In this document: positions 7,403-17,000 of the stretch, in pieces
Layout of the letters: each line of letters begins with the position of its first letter
Numbering within the stretch: position 1 is the stretch's first letter
Notes under the pieces: generated by a model
The model's input: the letters and a program-made list of their open reading frames with translations, nothing else
What the model was told of the DNA's origin: nothing
The model's database searches: none
Source: Pseudomonas mandelii
Lineage (GTDB): Bacteria; Pseudomonadota; Gammaproteobacteria; Pseudomonadales; Pseudomonadaceae
DNA: 64,000 bases
Reading direction: 5' to 3'
Assembly (NCBI RefSeq): GCF_900106065.1
Contig: NZ_LT629796.1
Location: 5,494,501 to 5,558,500, forward strand
Made by a program: the position numbers and the translations under genes

Positions 7403-9127
7403 TTATGTAGCAGCGGCCAACGGCTGCGTCCGGCTGCGCTGGCGTGCCCACTGCGCCACCAGCCGCACCGGTGTGCCGCACGCCTTGCGCTTGAACACAA
7501 AATGTCGGCACTTCTCGGCGAACTGTTTGCGGTCGTGCACCATGTCCAGTTCCATCGCCGCCAGCTCGGCGTTTCTGCAGTGCTGCATGAGTTGCGTATC
7601 GAGCCGGCTCTTGCGCTCGCGCACAGCGGCATACGCCGGATCGGTCAGCGCATTGCCCGCCCGTTGCAACAACCACCGGCCGAACGCGTCCGGACAGCGT
7701 GGGCCGATTTCCTGAACCATGCCCAGTTGCATGGCATGCGTCGCGCTGACCGGCAGGCACTCCTCGCAAAGTTTTTCCGCCATCCGCGGACCGACGGCGC
7801 GGGGCAGGCTGTAGGTCCAGTATTCAGAGCCGTACAGCCCCATGGTTTTGTAGTGCGGGTTGAGGACGATATCCGCGCGGGCGAAGACAATATCTGCGGC
7901 CAGCGCCAGCATCACGCCGCCGGCCCCGGCACTGCCCGTCAGGCCGCTGACCACCAGTTGCCGGGCGCTGAGCATTTCTTCGCAGACGTCGTCGATCGCC
8001 TGGATATTGGCCCAGGCCTCCAGCCCCGGCGCCTCGGCAGCCTGGATCACGTTGAGGTGCACGCCATTGGAGAAACTGCCGCGCCCACCCTTGATCAGCA
8101 GCACCTGGGTATCTCGGGTCTTGGCCCAGCGCAGAGCGGTGACCAGTCGCTGGCATTGCTCGGTGCTCATGGCGCCGTTATAAAACTCGAAGGTGAGCTC
8201 GCCGACAGTCCCCGATTCACGGTAGCGGATCGGTTGATAGGTTTCGGTGTCAGGGGACGAGGCGATCGATCCGTGGAGGATGGGCACGTTATTCAGCTGA
8301 GCAGCGAGTACATGCCGGGCTGGACGTTTGAAGGTTTCTTCGCCCGGCCGGGGTTTGCGTCGCATCGAACCGATCCACACACTGTGATCGCCGGTGGCGA
8401 CCAGTACCGCGTCGTCGCGCACCGCCAGAATGTCTCCAGGTGTGCCGCTGCGTGAGTCCAGATGGGCGTCGTACACGTAATACTGACCACCTGCCAGGCT
8501 CGCCAATACGCCAGGTTGCCCGTCCGCTGCGTCGATGCAGCGTTTGATGAATCGCGAGCAGTCATGCCAACCGAAGGTCCGATCAGCCTGGTTCATGTTC
8601 GGCTGCAAGTGGCCCATCACCCGGGGATGATGTTCGACCGGTACGGGCTCATAACCGTCGATGAATTTGTCCACGACATCACGAATGCAGCGGATCGCCG
8701 CATCGCTGACCGGGCCGTTATACAGCTCGGATTTGCGCAGGCCTTGGGGGAGGTTGAATTCGCACGTAGACCAGACCGGCCCGGCATCCATGTCTTCCAC
8801 GGCTTGAAGCGCGGTGACACCCCAGCGGGTCAGCTCACGGGTAATGGCCCAATCCAGTGCGCTGGCGCCCCGGTCACCGACAATGCCCGGATGGATAATC
8901 ACCACCGGGCGATCACGGTTGCTCCACAGGAGTTGCGGCACCCGGTCCTTGAGGAAGGGGCAAATCACCAGGTCGGCCCCCGACTGCTCAATCTGCTCGC
9001 AGACAGCTTCTTCGTCGGTGAACAGCACTACGCTGGGGCTATGTCCCAACTCGCGCAATTCGAGCCAGGCCCTTTGGCTCAGACCATTGAATGCCGATGA
9101 CAACAGGATAATGTTGAGTGAACGCAT
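7403..9127 (-). CDS. hoxX: HoxX-like CO-forming enzyme (formyltransferase plus enoyl-CoA-hydratase-like domains)
   Basis: The 574-residue protein has an N-terminal formyl-tetrahydrofolate transferase/hydrolase-like region (about 1-270; VVIIHPGIVGDRGASALDWA) and a C-terminal crotonase-like region (about 300-490; FSNGVHLNVIQ, SGLTGSAGAGGVMLALAADIV). This two-domain order is that of HoxX, which moves a formyl group from formyl-tetrahydrofolate to CoA and releases CO for the active site of aerobic [NiFe]-hydrogenases. An AAGGAAGAG ribosome site precedes ATG 9127. No hydrogenase structural or hyp gene is present in the window. The gene could serve a distant hydrogenase, or the CO or formyl-CoA may have another use. 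Confidence 0.82.
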   Translation of the reverse strand: MRSLNIILLSSAFNGLSQRAWLELRELGHSPSVVLFTDEEAVCEQIEQSGADLVICPFLKDRVPQLLWSNRDRPVVIIHPGIVGDRGASALDWAITRELTRWGVTALQAVEDMDAGPVWSTCEFNLPQGLRKSELYNGPVSDAAIRCIRDVVDKFIDGYEPVPVEHHPRVMGHLQPNMNQADRTFGWHDCSRFIKRCIDAADGQPGVLASLAGGQYYVYDAHLDSRSGTPGDILAVRDDAVLVATGDHSVWIGSMRRKPRPGEETFKRPARHVLAAQLNNVPILHGSIASSPDTETYQPIRYRESGTVGELTFEFYNGAMSTEQCQRLVTALRWAKTRDTQVLLIKGGRGSFSNGVHLNVIQAAEAPGLEAWANIQAIDDVCEEMLSARQLVVSGLTGSAGAGGVMLALAADIVFARADIVLNPHYKTMGLYGSEYWTYSLPRAVGPRMAEKLCEECLPVSATHAMQLGMVQEIGPRCPDAFGRWLLQRAGNALTDPAYAAVRERKSRLDTQLMQHCRNAELAAMELDMVHDRKQFAEKCRHFVFKRKACGTPVRLVAQWARQRSRTQPLAAAT

Positions 9128-9429
9128 GTTTGACTCTTCCTTGAGAATGGCCGGCCATCAGCCTCGAATAAGCCTTCATTGGCTTTCGATGCAAGTTAGG
9201 GTGCGGGAATGACAGGCGCTGGACCTTGATGTGGGTCAAACCATTCCGACTTGCCTGTCAGTTGAAAGAATAGGGCCGACGTCCTTGTGCTGGCACCTGT
9301 AAGAACTAACAGTTTTTTAGACGAGTTTGCGATGTCGGCGGTCGCTAAAGAAGGGGGGGGGGCGAGTGCGGCTACAGCCTGGGAGTCATGCCTGAGGCAG
9401 ACCCCCAGTGGGTGTGGGGGAATCATTGT
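9128..9429. other. Intergenic spacer with a G10 tract, no gene seen
   Basis: These 302 bp separate the hoxX-like gene start from the end of the amidohydrolase gene on the same strand. I see no convincing reading frame or terminator. A run of ten G bases lies at 9353-9362. The hoxX promoter is presumably in the part next to 9127. Confidence 0.6.
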
Positions 9430-11388
9430 TCAAAACGCAAAACACGAACAGCCAAACGCGCCCCAGAACCCCTGAAAGTCGCTGACCGGCGCTGACGACA
9501 ATCGCGCCCGCTCGTGGCTGTGCGCATGCACCGCGCACGCGCCGATGCATTGATGCACCTGCGCCGTCAGTGGCGCCACGGGTTTCCAGTGGCCCGGCAC
9601 CTTGGCGACGGGCGACCACTCGGGCACCACAGGAATCGGCGGCGGCCCGAGTTTTTCAAACTCGACGCTGCCGTAGACGATCTTGCCGTCGACAATGGTC
9701 AGCACCGACTCGATCCATTTGATCGCTTCATCGTCGATGTGGAAATAGTCCGCCGACAGTGCAATCAGATCCGCCAGTTGCCCGACCTTGATCTGGCCTT
9801 TCTTGCCTTGTTCGGACGAAAACCAGGCGCTGCCGTGGGTGAAGAGTTCCAGCGCCGTATCGCGGCTCAAGCCTTGCGGGTACAGTTCCAGTCCGCCAAC
9901 GGTGCGGCCGCTGACCAGCCAATACATCGATGTCCAGGGGTTGTAGCTGGACACCCGCGTGGCATCGGTGCCGGCCCCCACCGGAATACCTTCTGCGAGC
10001 ATGCGCGCAATCGGCGGCGTGTGTTCGGCGGCTTTGGCGCCATAGCGGTCGACGAAATATTCGCCCTGGAAAGCCATGCGATCCTGAATGGCGATGCCCC
10101 CGCCCAAGGCTTTGACCCGCTCGATGTTCCGCGGGGTGATGGTTTCCGCATGATCGAAAAACCACGGTAAACCGTCGAACGGGATGTCGCGATTGACCTT
10201 CTCGAACACGTCGAGCATGCGGCTGATGGATTCGTTGTAGGTGGCATGCAGGCGGAACGGCCAGCGCTGTTCCACCAGATGCCGCACCACTGGTTCCAAC
10301 TCCTGTTCCATGGTTTGCGGCAAGTCCGGGCGTGGTTCGAGGAAGTCTTCGAAGTCGGCCGCCGAAAACACCAGCATTTCCCCGGCACCGTTGTGCCGCA
10401 GGAAATCGTCGCCCTGGCCGTAATGGGAGGTGCTGGTCCAGTTTTTGAAGTCGGTCAGCTCTTCCTTGGGTTTCTGTGTGAACAGGTTGTAGGCGATGCG
10501 CACGGTGAGTTGCTGGTCTTTGGCCAGCTGCTGAATGACTTGATAGTCGTCCGGGTAATTCTGATAACCGCCGCCGGCATCGATGGCGCTGGTCACGCCG
10601 AGGCGATTGAGTTCGCGCATGAACTGGCGGGTCGAGTTGACCTGATAGTCCAGCGGCAACTTCGGCCCCTTGGCCAGGGTCGAGTAGAGAATCATCGCGT
10701 TCGGGCGGGCGATCAGCATGCCGGTGGGATCACCATTAGCGTCCCGCTGGATTTCGCCGCCCGGCGGGTTCGGCGTGTCGCGGGTATAACCGACCACTTT
10801 CAGCGCCGCGCGGTTGAGCAGGGCGCGGTCGTAAAGGTGCAGCACGAACACCGGGGTGTCCGGTGCGGCTTTGTTCAGTTCATCAATCGTCGGCAGGCGC
10901 TTCTCGGCAAACTGGAATTCGTTCCAGCCACCGACCACCCGCACCCATTGCGGTGTGGGCGTTCGGTCGGCCTGGTCCTTGAGCAGGCGCAGGGCATCGA
11001 CCAGCGATGGCACGCCTTCCCAGCGCAGCTCGAGGTTGTAGTTCAAACCACCGCGGATCAGGTGCAGGTGCGAGTCGTTGAGGCCGGGAATCACCGTGCG
11101 TCCGTGCAAGTCGACGATCTGGGTGCCGGGGCCTTGCAGGGCCATGGCCTGGGCGTCGCTGCCGACTACCACGAAGCGTCCGTCCTTGATCGCGACGGCG
11201 CTGGCCTGGGGTTTCTTGCGGTCGACGGTGTGCAGGCGTCCGTTGTACAGAATGAGGTCGGCCGGGGTGTCGGGCATGGTTTTACTCCCTGCGATGAGCG
11301 GGCTGATCCAGGCACCAACGGCGCCTGCCGAAAGGCCTTGCAGTACACGTCGGCGGTTCAGACCTTCGTGGTTGTCAGGTGGACTCAT
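9430..11388 (-). CDS. Tat-exported metal-dependent amidohydrolase (YtcJ-like)
   Basis: I choose ATG 11388, with GGAG upstream, giving 652 residues; a longer frame to 11451 adds only 21 unlikely residues. The N-terminus carries a twin-arginine signal (NRRRVLQGLSAGAVG), so export of the folded protein is predicted. The body is an amidohydrolase_3 TIM-barrel with the metal-binding NDSHLHL segment about 95 residues in, and later AGTDATRVSSYNPW. The C-terminus FWGAFGCSCFAF is a conserved ending that I associate with this subfamily. Relatives hydrolyse amide or imide bonds; the substrate cannot be assigned. Confidence 0.85.
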   Translation of the reverse strand: MSPPDNHEGLNRRRVLQGLSAGAVGAWISPLIAGSKTMPDTPADLILYNGRLHTVDRKKPQASAVAIKDGRFVVVGSDAQAMALQGPGTQIVDLHGRTVIPGLNDSHLHLIRGGLNYNLELRWEGVPSLVDALRLLKDQADRTPTPQWVRVVGGWNEFQFAEKRLPTIDELNKAAPDTPVFVLHLYDRALLNRAALKVVGYTRDTPNPPGGEIQRDANGDPTGMLIARPNAMILYSTLAKGPKLPLDYQVNSTRQFMRELNRLGVTSAIDAGGGYQNYPDDYQVIQQLAKDQQLTVRIAYNLFTQKPKEELTDFKNWTSTSHYGQGDDFLRHNGAGEMLVFSAADFEDFLEPRPDLPQTMEQELEPVVRHLVEQRWPFRLHATYNESISRMLDVFEKVNRDIPFDGLPWFFDHAETITPRNIERVKALGGGIAIQDRMAFQGEYFVDRYGAKAAEHTPPIARMLAEGIPVGAGTDATRVSSYNPWTSMYWLVSGRTVGGLELYPQGLSRDTALELFTHGSAWFSSEQGKKGQIKVGQLADLIALSADYFHIDDEAIKWIESVLTIVDGKIVYGSVEFEKLGPPPIPVVPEWSPVAKVPGHWKPVAPLTAQVHQCIGACAVHAHSHERARLSSAPVSDFQGFWGAFGCSCFAF

Positions 11389-11503
11389 GGCAGTGCGCTC
11401 CGTCAATTCATCGAGGGGCAAACAGCCGATGTCTGACGCATGCGGCCACAAGGAATATAGACGGCAAATTCACCGGTAGCCGATTTGCGGGGGCGGAAAT
11501 CGA

Positions 11504-11565
11504 CGAATCCCGCCACAAGGGGCGGGATTCGTGTGCAGCCAGAGAGGTTCCCGAAGACGGGAACC
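11504..11565. terminator. Two stem-loops between SCP2 and amidohydrolase genes
   Basis: CGAATCCCGCC pairs with GGCGGGATTCG (11504-11531) and GGTTCCC pairs with GGGAACC (11546-11565). Neither has a clear T tract on either strand. They sit just downstream of the SCP2 gene and may end its transcript or protect its 3' end. Confidence 0.4.
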
Positions 11566-11571
11566 GCCGTC

Positions 11572-11886
11572 TTAGCTTGGGAACAGCTCGGACAGTTTCA
11601 TGGCCATCATCATGTCGCCTTCAGCGCGCAGTTTGCCGCCCATGAACGCTTGCATGCCGTCGGTCGAACCGTCGACGATGCCTTGCAGGGTTTCGCCGTC
11701 CATCACCAGAGTGACCTGGGCGTCAGGATTTTCGCCTTCCTGCAGCTCGCAAGTGCCATCTTTGACGACCAGCGAGAAGTTCTTGGTGTCGTCGATGCGG
11801 AAACCGAATACCAGGTCCAGACCGGCAGCGGCGGCTGGGTTGAACTTGGCTTTCATTGCTTGTACGGCATCAGCTACGGAGGTCAT
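11572..11886 (-). CDS. SCP2 sterol-binding-domain protein
   Basis: The 104-residue protein is a single SCP2 domain (GLDLVFGFRIDDTKNFSLVVKDGTCELQ, then VTLVMDGETLQGIVDG, then GKLRAEGDMMMAMKLSELF). The fold has a hydrophobic tunnel that binds lipids or acyl-CoA esters. It is cytoplasmic, with no signal peptide. Its start at ATG 11886 has GAAAGGAT upstream. The next gene upstream on the same strand is a histidine phosphatase, 64 bp away, so they could share a transcript. Confidence 0.88.
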   Translation of the reverse strand: MTSVADAVQAMKAKFNPAAAAGLDLVFGFRIDDTKNFSLVVKDGTCELQEGENPDAQVTLVMDGETLQGIVDGSTDGMQAFMGGKLRAEGDMMMAMKLSELFPS

Positions 11887-11950
11887 GGTTCGATCCTTTC
11901 TTGGGTAATTAGAGCTGGGTGATTACAGCCAGGGTCACAATAGTCCGGAC

Positions 11951-12661
11951 TCAGCGAAACGTGATGAGTTCCGGTGCCTTCAACAGCTGCAAGTGCGCAT
12001 GACTGTTGAAAGAAGACAATGCCACCTCGCGACCGCGAAACTTCAGCAGGTTTAGCGAGGTGTTGACGATTTGCCAGTTCAGTTCAAATGCCTGCCTTGC
12101 GGGCATCTGAGTAATGAGGTGGAGCAGGGCAGTGATGGTGCCACCGGAGGTGAACACGGCGATTTTCTGGGTGTTGTCGGCGCTTTCGAGGAGGCGGTGC
12201 AGACCGGCCTGTACGCGTTCGACAAACCCAAGCCAGCTTTCAAGCCCCGGCGTGTCATAGGTGCCGGCGAGCCAGCGTTCGATGATCAGGGCGAAGATGC
12301 GCTGGAACTCGGCGCGGTTTTGCGCGGCATTGCGCAGGATGTCCAGGGCTTCGGGTTCATCCTCCAGCATGGCCGGCAGCAGCGCGCGGATCACCGCGTC
12401 GGCGTCGAATTCGTTGAAGGCAGAATCGATTTCCAGGGTCGGCACCGGCAGGCCCACGGCAGCGAACTGTTCCAGCGCGCTGGTGGCCGTATGCTGTTGG
12501 CGGCGCAAGTCGCCCGACAGGCAGCGGTCAAAGCTGACACCCAGCTCGGCGAGGTGCTGGCCGAGGATTTCTGCCTGGCGAACACCGGTCGGCGACAGGA
12601 CGTCATAGTCGTCTGCACCAAAGGAGGCCTGGCCATGTCGAATCAGATAGATGCTGCCCAC
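11951..12661 (-). CDS. Histidine phosphatase family protein (phosphoglycerate-mutase-like)
   Basis: I place the start at GTG 12661, directly before GSIYLIRHGQASFG; a TTG at 12724 would add 21 residues unlike the family. The RHG motif at the N-terminus carries the phosphorylated histidine. Further family features are LSGDLRRQQHTA with its arginine, and AVFTSGGTITALL late in the protein in place of the usual second-histidine segment. Members dephosphorylate small molecules or proteins; the substrate is unknown. The protein is about 236 residues and cytoplasmic. Confidence 0.8.
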   Translation of the reverse strand: MGSIYLIRHGQASFGADDYDVLSPTGVRQAEILGQHLAELGVSFDRCLSGDLRRQQHTATSALEQFAAVGLPVPTLEIDSAFNEFDADAVIRALLPAMLEDEPEALDILRNAAQNRAEFQRIFALIIERWLAGTYDTPGLESWLGFVERVQAGLHRLLESADNTQKIAVFTSGGTITALLHLITQMPARQAFELNWQIVNTSLNLLKFRGREVALSSFNSHAHLQLLKAPELITFR

Positions 12662-12865
12662 GTCCGCGTCATCCCGGTACGTTGAAGGTTTGGCGAGGTT
12701 ATGAGGATGACAGTGAGCTGTCAATGAAAAAACATACGCTTGTTTGAAATGCCCGTTACAGGCCTGTTGCCAGAGGTTTCACGGCTGGCCGCCGAGGCGG
12801 AGCATGGGTATGCTGGCGTTGTCCCGCGCGTGTTTTAAGCCGCGCATCGTTTTGAAGGAGTCACT

Positions 12866-13888
12866 GTGGAGTTTTTGTCCGAGTACGCCAGTTTCCTGGC
12901 CAAGACCGTGACACTGGTGATCGCCATTCTGGTGGTCCTGGCCAGTTTCGCGGCGCTGCGCAGCAAAGGTCGGCGCAAATCGGCCGGCCAGTTGCAAGTC
13001 AGCAAACTGAATGATTTCTACAAAGAGCTGCGCGAACGCCTGGAGCAAACCTTGCTCGACAAGGACCAGCTCAAGGCCTTGCGCAAGTCCCAGGCTAAAA
13101 CCGATAAAAAACAAAAGAAGAAACCCGAGGCCAAGCCGCGGGTATTCGTGCTGGATTTCGACGGCGACATCAAGGCGTCGGCCACTGAAAGTCTGCGCCA
13201 CGAGATCACGGCACTGTTGACGTTGGCGACGCCCAAAGACGAAGTGGTACTGCGTCTGGAAAGCGGCGGCGGCATGGTTCACAGCTACGGCCTGGCGTCC
13301 TCGCAACTGGCGCGCATCCGCGATGCTGGCGTGCCGTTGACCATCTGCATCGACAAGGTCGCGGCCAGTGGCGGCTACATGATGGCGTGTATCGGCGAGA
13401 AGATCATCAGCGCCCCGTTTGCGATTCTGGGTTCGATCGGCGTCGTGGCGCAGTTGCCTAACGTCAATCGCTTGCTGAAAAAGCACGACATCGACTTCGA
13501 AGTCCTGACCGCTGGCGAATACAAGCGCACTTTGACTGTGTTTGGCGAAAACACAGAGAAAGGCCGCGAGAAGTTTCAGGAAGACCTGGACATCACCCAC
13601 CAGCTGTTCAAGAACTTCGTCTCGCGTTATCGCCCGCAACTGGCCATTGACGAAGTGGCCACCGGTGAAATCTGGCTCGGCATCGCCGCGCTGGACAAGC
13701 AACTGGTGGACGAACTCAAGACCAGCGATGAATACCTCGCTGAACGAGCGAAGAAGTCGGAGCTGTACCATTTGCATTACGCCGAACGCAAAAGCCTGCA
13801 AGAGCGTATCGGGATGGCGGCCAGTGGGTCGGTGGATCGCGTATTGCTGAGCTGGTGGAGCCGGTTGACCCAGCAACGCTTTTGGTAA
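12866..13888 (+). CDS. sohB: SohB inner-membrane peptidase, S49 family
   Basis: The start is GTG 12866 after AAGGAG. The 340-residue protein has an N-terminal membrane anchor (residues 10-31), a lysine-rich coiled linker (about 55-90) and an S49 protease domain. The catalytic pair is probably Ser168 (AASGGYM) and Lys220 (GEYKRT), as in the SppA/SohB family. An N-terminal SohB extension precedes the core, which separates it from short SppA forms. It is likely to act on membrane-associated peptides at the periplasmic face. A strong terminator follows 12 bp after the stop. Confidence 0.92.
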   Translation: MEFLSEYASFLAKTVTLVIAILVVLASFAALRSKGRRKSAGQLQVSKLNDFYKELRERLEQTLLDKDQLKALRKSQAKTDKKQKKKPEAKPRVFVLDFDGDIKASATESLRHEITALLTLATPKDEVVLRLESGGGMVHSYGLASSQLARIRDAGVPLTICIDKVAASGGYMMACIGEKIISAPFAILGSIGVVAQLPNVNRLLKKHDIDFEVLTAGEYKRTLTVFGENTEKGREKFQEDLDITHQLFKNFVSRYRPQLAIDEVATGEIWLGIAALDKQLVDELKTSDEYLAERAKKSELYHLHYAERKSLQERIGMAASGSVDRVLLSWWSRLTQQRFW

Positions 13889-13900
13889 CACTTTAAATTA

Positions 13901-13943
13901 ACGGTCGCTTGCACTGCCTTGCAGTGAAAGCGACCGTTTTTTT
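13901..13943 (+). terminator. Rho-independent terminator after sohB
   Basis: ACGGTCGCTT pairs with AAGCGACCGT around an inner CACTG/CAGTG stem and is followed by a run of seven T bases. It separates sohB from the large LRR gene. Confidence 0.92.
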
Positions 13944-14020
13944 GTGGCGGTATATAGATAGCGCTTTTTAAAAAAGTGGCTCGATAGGCTAGCGATCCTA
14001 GCCAGTTTCGAGTGATCACA

Positions 14021-17000
14021 ATGTCTTCTCCGCCCACAAACTCAAACACGCCTGTGTTGACGCCAGATCAACAGGGTGTCTTTTTTGATCTGATTAAAAG
14101 TAATGCTCCTGCCTGGTTGTTGACTGCCTCAAGTCAACGGCGAAGTGAACTTTATGAAAGCCTGACCGCCAGCCATCGTTCAAGAGGTGAACTTGCCGAC
14201 CTCCTGAAAGGCTTCAAATCGCCTGAAACCGTCTGTCGCCCCTTACTGGCTCAAGCCATGTCGAACAAGCTGGGTACGCCACTGGATACGCAGGGCGTCA
14301 TTTTTCAGCACGTGCGATCAACGTCCAGCCTGCTGGGACTTCGCAAGAAACTGGTGCTGCCGATTGATCGGGATCTGCTGTTGGCCGCCTGTGAAAATTT
14401 TGAACTCAGCGAAACACTGGCCGGAAACTATAGCGATACATCGTTAATTTATATCCCGCAAACCATCACCGGCACAGTCAATAAAGTCTTATCGATAGAG
14501 CCGCATGAGTTCGCCGCGTTGTGCCGCAAACTTGATCTTGGAAAACAATACCAGGCGCATGTCAAATCACTGTTTGAGCCAGCGTCAGGTATCAAACACT
14601 TATCTAACAAGTATGTTGCGCACGCCAAGAACAGCTTTGAAGTACAGCGGCATGTCGCGCTGATGAAAAAAGCCATCAGTGTCGAAATGCACCAGGCATT
14701 GAAGTCAGTCAAGGAACAGCGCCCCGTCAAACTTGGCAACCACACGCTGGGTTACCAGGCGTTGGAAATGTTTGATGTCACGGTCAATGGCGCGATGTTT
14801 ATCGGGCCGGTCGAGGAGCATGACGATGACGATTACCGCTGCGTGGTCTACCTGCCGGATGACCCGCTGCACCCGTTGAAGGAATACGCGTCCTTCACGG
14901 ATTTCGAGGTGGAATTGAGTAAGCGTCTGAGAACCTCCGCGTTCCAAAAATTCTTCATGCGCTACATCAAGCTGGGTGAACGGTCCGCGTTTCTGCAAGC
15001 CCTTGAAAAACGCTTGTCCGTCCCCGTTTCCTCGCCGCTTCCCGCGACCAGTGTCTACGTGTCGCTGTTGGGTGTGGACATACAAGGCGACATGTTCGAG
15101 GAAATTTTTCGTCAGTATGCGAATCAGGTCATCGCCGATGCCAGGCTTCTGGTGGTGCCCACGGACGACGAAGACGAAAAATCCCGACTGGACAGGCTGG
15201 AGACCTACAAGGCCATCAGCCTTAATGTCCTGTTGTTCGGTGCATCGTTTGTGCCGTTTGTTGGCCACATCCTCTTGGCTGTGACGGTGATGCAGTTGCT
15301 GTCGGAGGTGTATGAAAGCGTGGCCAGTTGGTCCAGGGGCGAGCAGGAGCAAGCCACGGATTATCTGTTCGATACCATCGAAAACCTGATCCTGATGGCC
15401 GCGTTTGCCGCCGGTTCGGCGGCTGTTGGTACCGCGTTTAAAAACATCAGGACATCCGTCTTCATCGAGCGCCTGAGAAAGGTTCCGGGTGTAGACGCTC
15501 GGGGCCGTCTGTGGAATCCCGATCTTACGGTGTATCAACAGAGCCGACGGTTACCCCCGGCACTCGCAGCGGATCCGAGAGGACTGCACTGGATGGACGG
15601 TCAGGCGTACCTTCCAATCGATACACATCTGTATGCCGTGCGGCCAAAAACGGCGACGGACCTGTGGGAGGTGATTGCCCCGGTGGGGAGCGGCGGCACC
15701 TATTCACCCGAGCTCGAAACCAACGATGTCGGGGCGTGGCGCCATGACTCTGAGCTGCCGCAAGAATGGGATCGGCTTAAATTGTTTCGCCGTTTCGGTT
15801 ACACCCGCGACAAGGTGCCCGATACCACGGCGACGCACATCCTTGCCGTCTGCGGGATCGAGGACACGGTCTTGCGCCAGGCACACGTCGACCGCAGCCG
15901 GCCACCGGCACTGCTGGTCGATACAGTGCAGCGGTTTCGGGCGGATGCTGCGGTCACCGACTTTATCGAGCAGTTGAAAACCCCGTCGTCGGCAGTCTTG
16001 GCAGACCCGGATCTGCAATTGCACCTGCTGACGACGTCCCGTCATTGGCCAGACAACTCGGCCATCAAAGTCGTCACTGCCGCAGGCAGGCAAACGGGTT
16101 TCTATGGCGCGGCCACGGCGTTACCGGGGAAAACCGTCAGCCTCAATCAGGATGCTTTGCATAAGGGCCAATTACACACCTCGCTGCTGACAGCCATGGA
16201 CAGCGCCCAACGCCAAAGCCTTCTGGGCTCCACTACCCAGGACGCGAGCGCGCGGGCAAAGGCCCTGACAAAGCTCATTTCCGATCAAGCCGAAAGCAGC
16301 AAACTCGCGCTGTTCGAGCGGATTTACAAACGTACTGAAGTACCGGCTGATGCCCGGGTCACGGTGTTGATCGACAAGATCGCCCAGTTGCCCTCGGCGA
16401 TTGCCGAAGAACTGGTGCGGCATGCCGATGCTGCTGAGTTGAGCAGCCTGGAGGAGGGCAACGTACCCTTGCGTCTGGCGGAGGAAGCCCGTCGTTATTT
16501 GCAACGGGTGCAGGTCAGTCGCGCTTACGAAGGGTTGTACCTTAATGCCGTGGGTGGGCTGGCCACCGACCGCCTGGTGCTCAACACCCTTGAGCAACTG
16601 CCGGGATGGACGGGTAATACCAGGGTTCAGTTACAGGCTTCGTCAGGTGTGCAAAGCGAGTCGACCAGCATTGGATCGGCGGACGCTGCGCAGAAGCTGC
16701 AGATCGACGTCCATCCTGATCGATACAGCGTGTCGATCGACGACATTGCTCCCGCCACCGCATTCGCGGGACGCACGCGCGAACAGTATTTCAAGGCCCT
16801 CTGGCATGGACTCTCGACGCCGCTCAAAACAGCACTGGGCGTTAACCTGAGCGACGGCGGGGCAGCGTTGCGAGAGAAAATAACGCAGCTCGCCCTGACA
16901 CGGCGAACCGCCATCGCGCAACTGATCGATGCACGCCCCCCGCGAGCGGGCTACACCTCCCCCATGCGGCTGGCAGACAGGCACGCGACGTCGTCTTCTC

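Noticed and set aside
12779-13891. 370-codon open frame antisense to sohB
   Set aside because: sohB has catalytic residues, a good start and a terminator. The antisense frame is a shadow.
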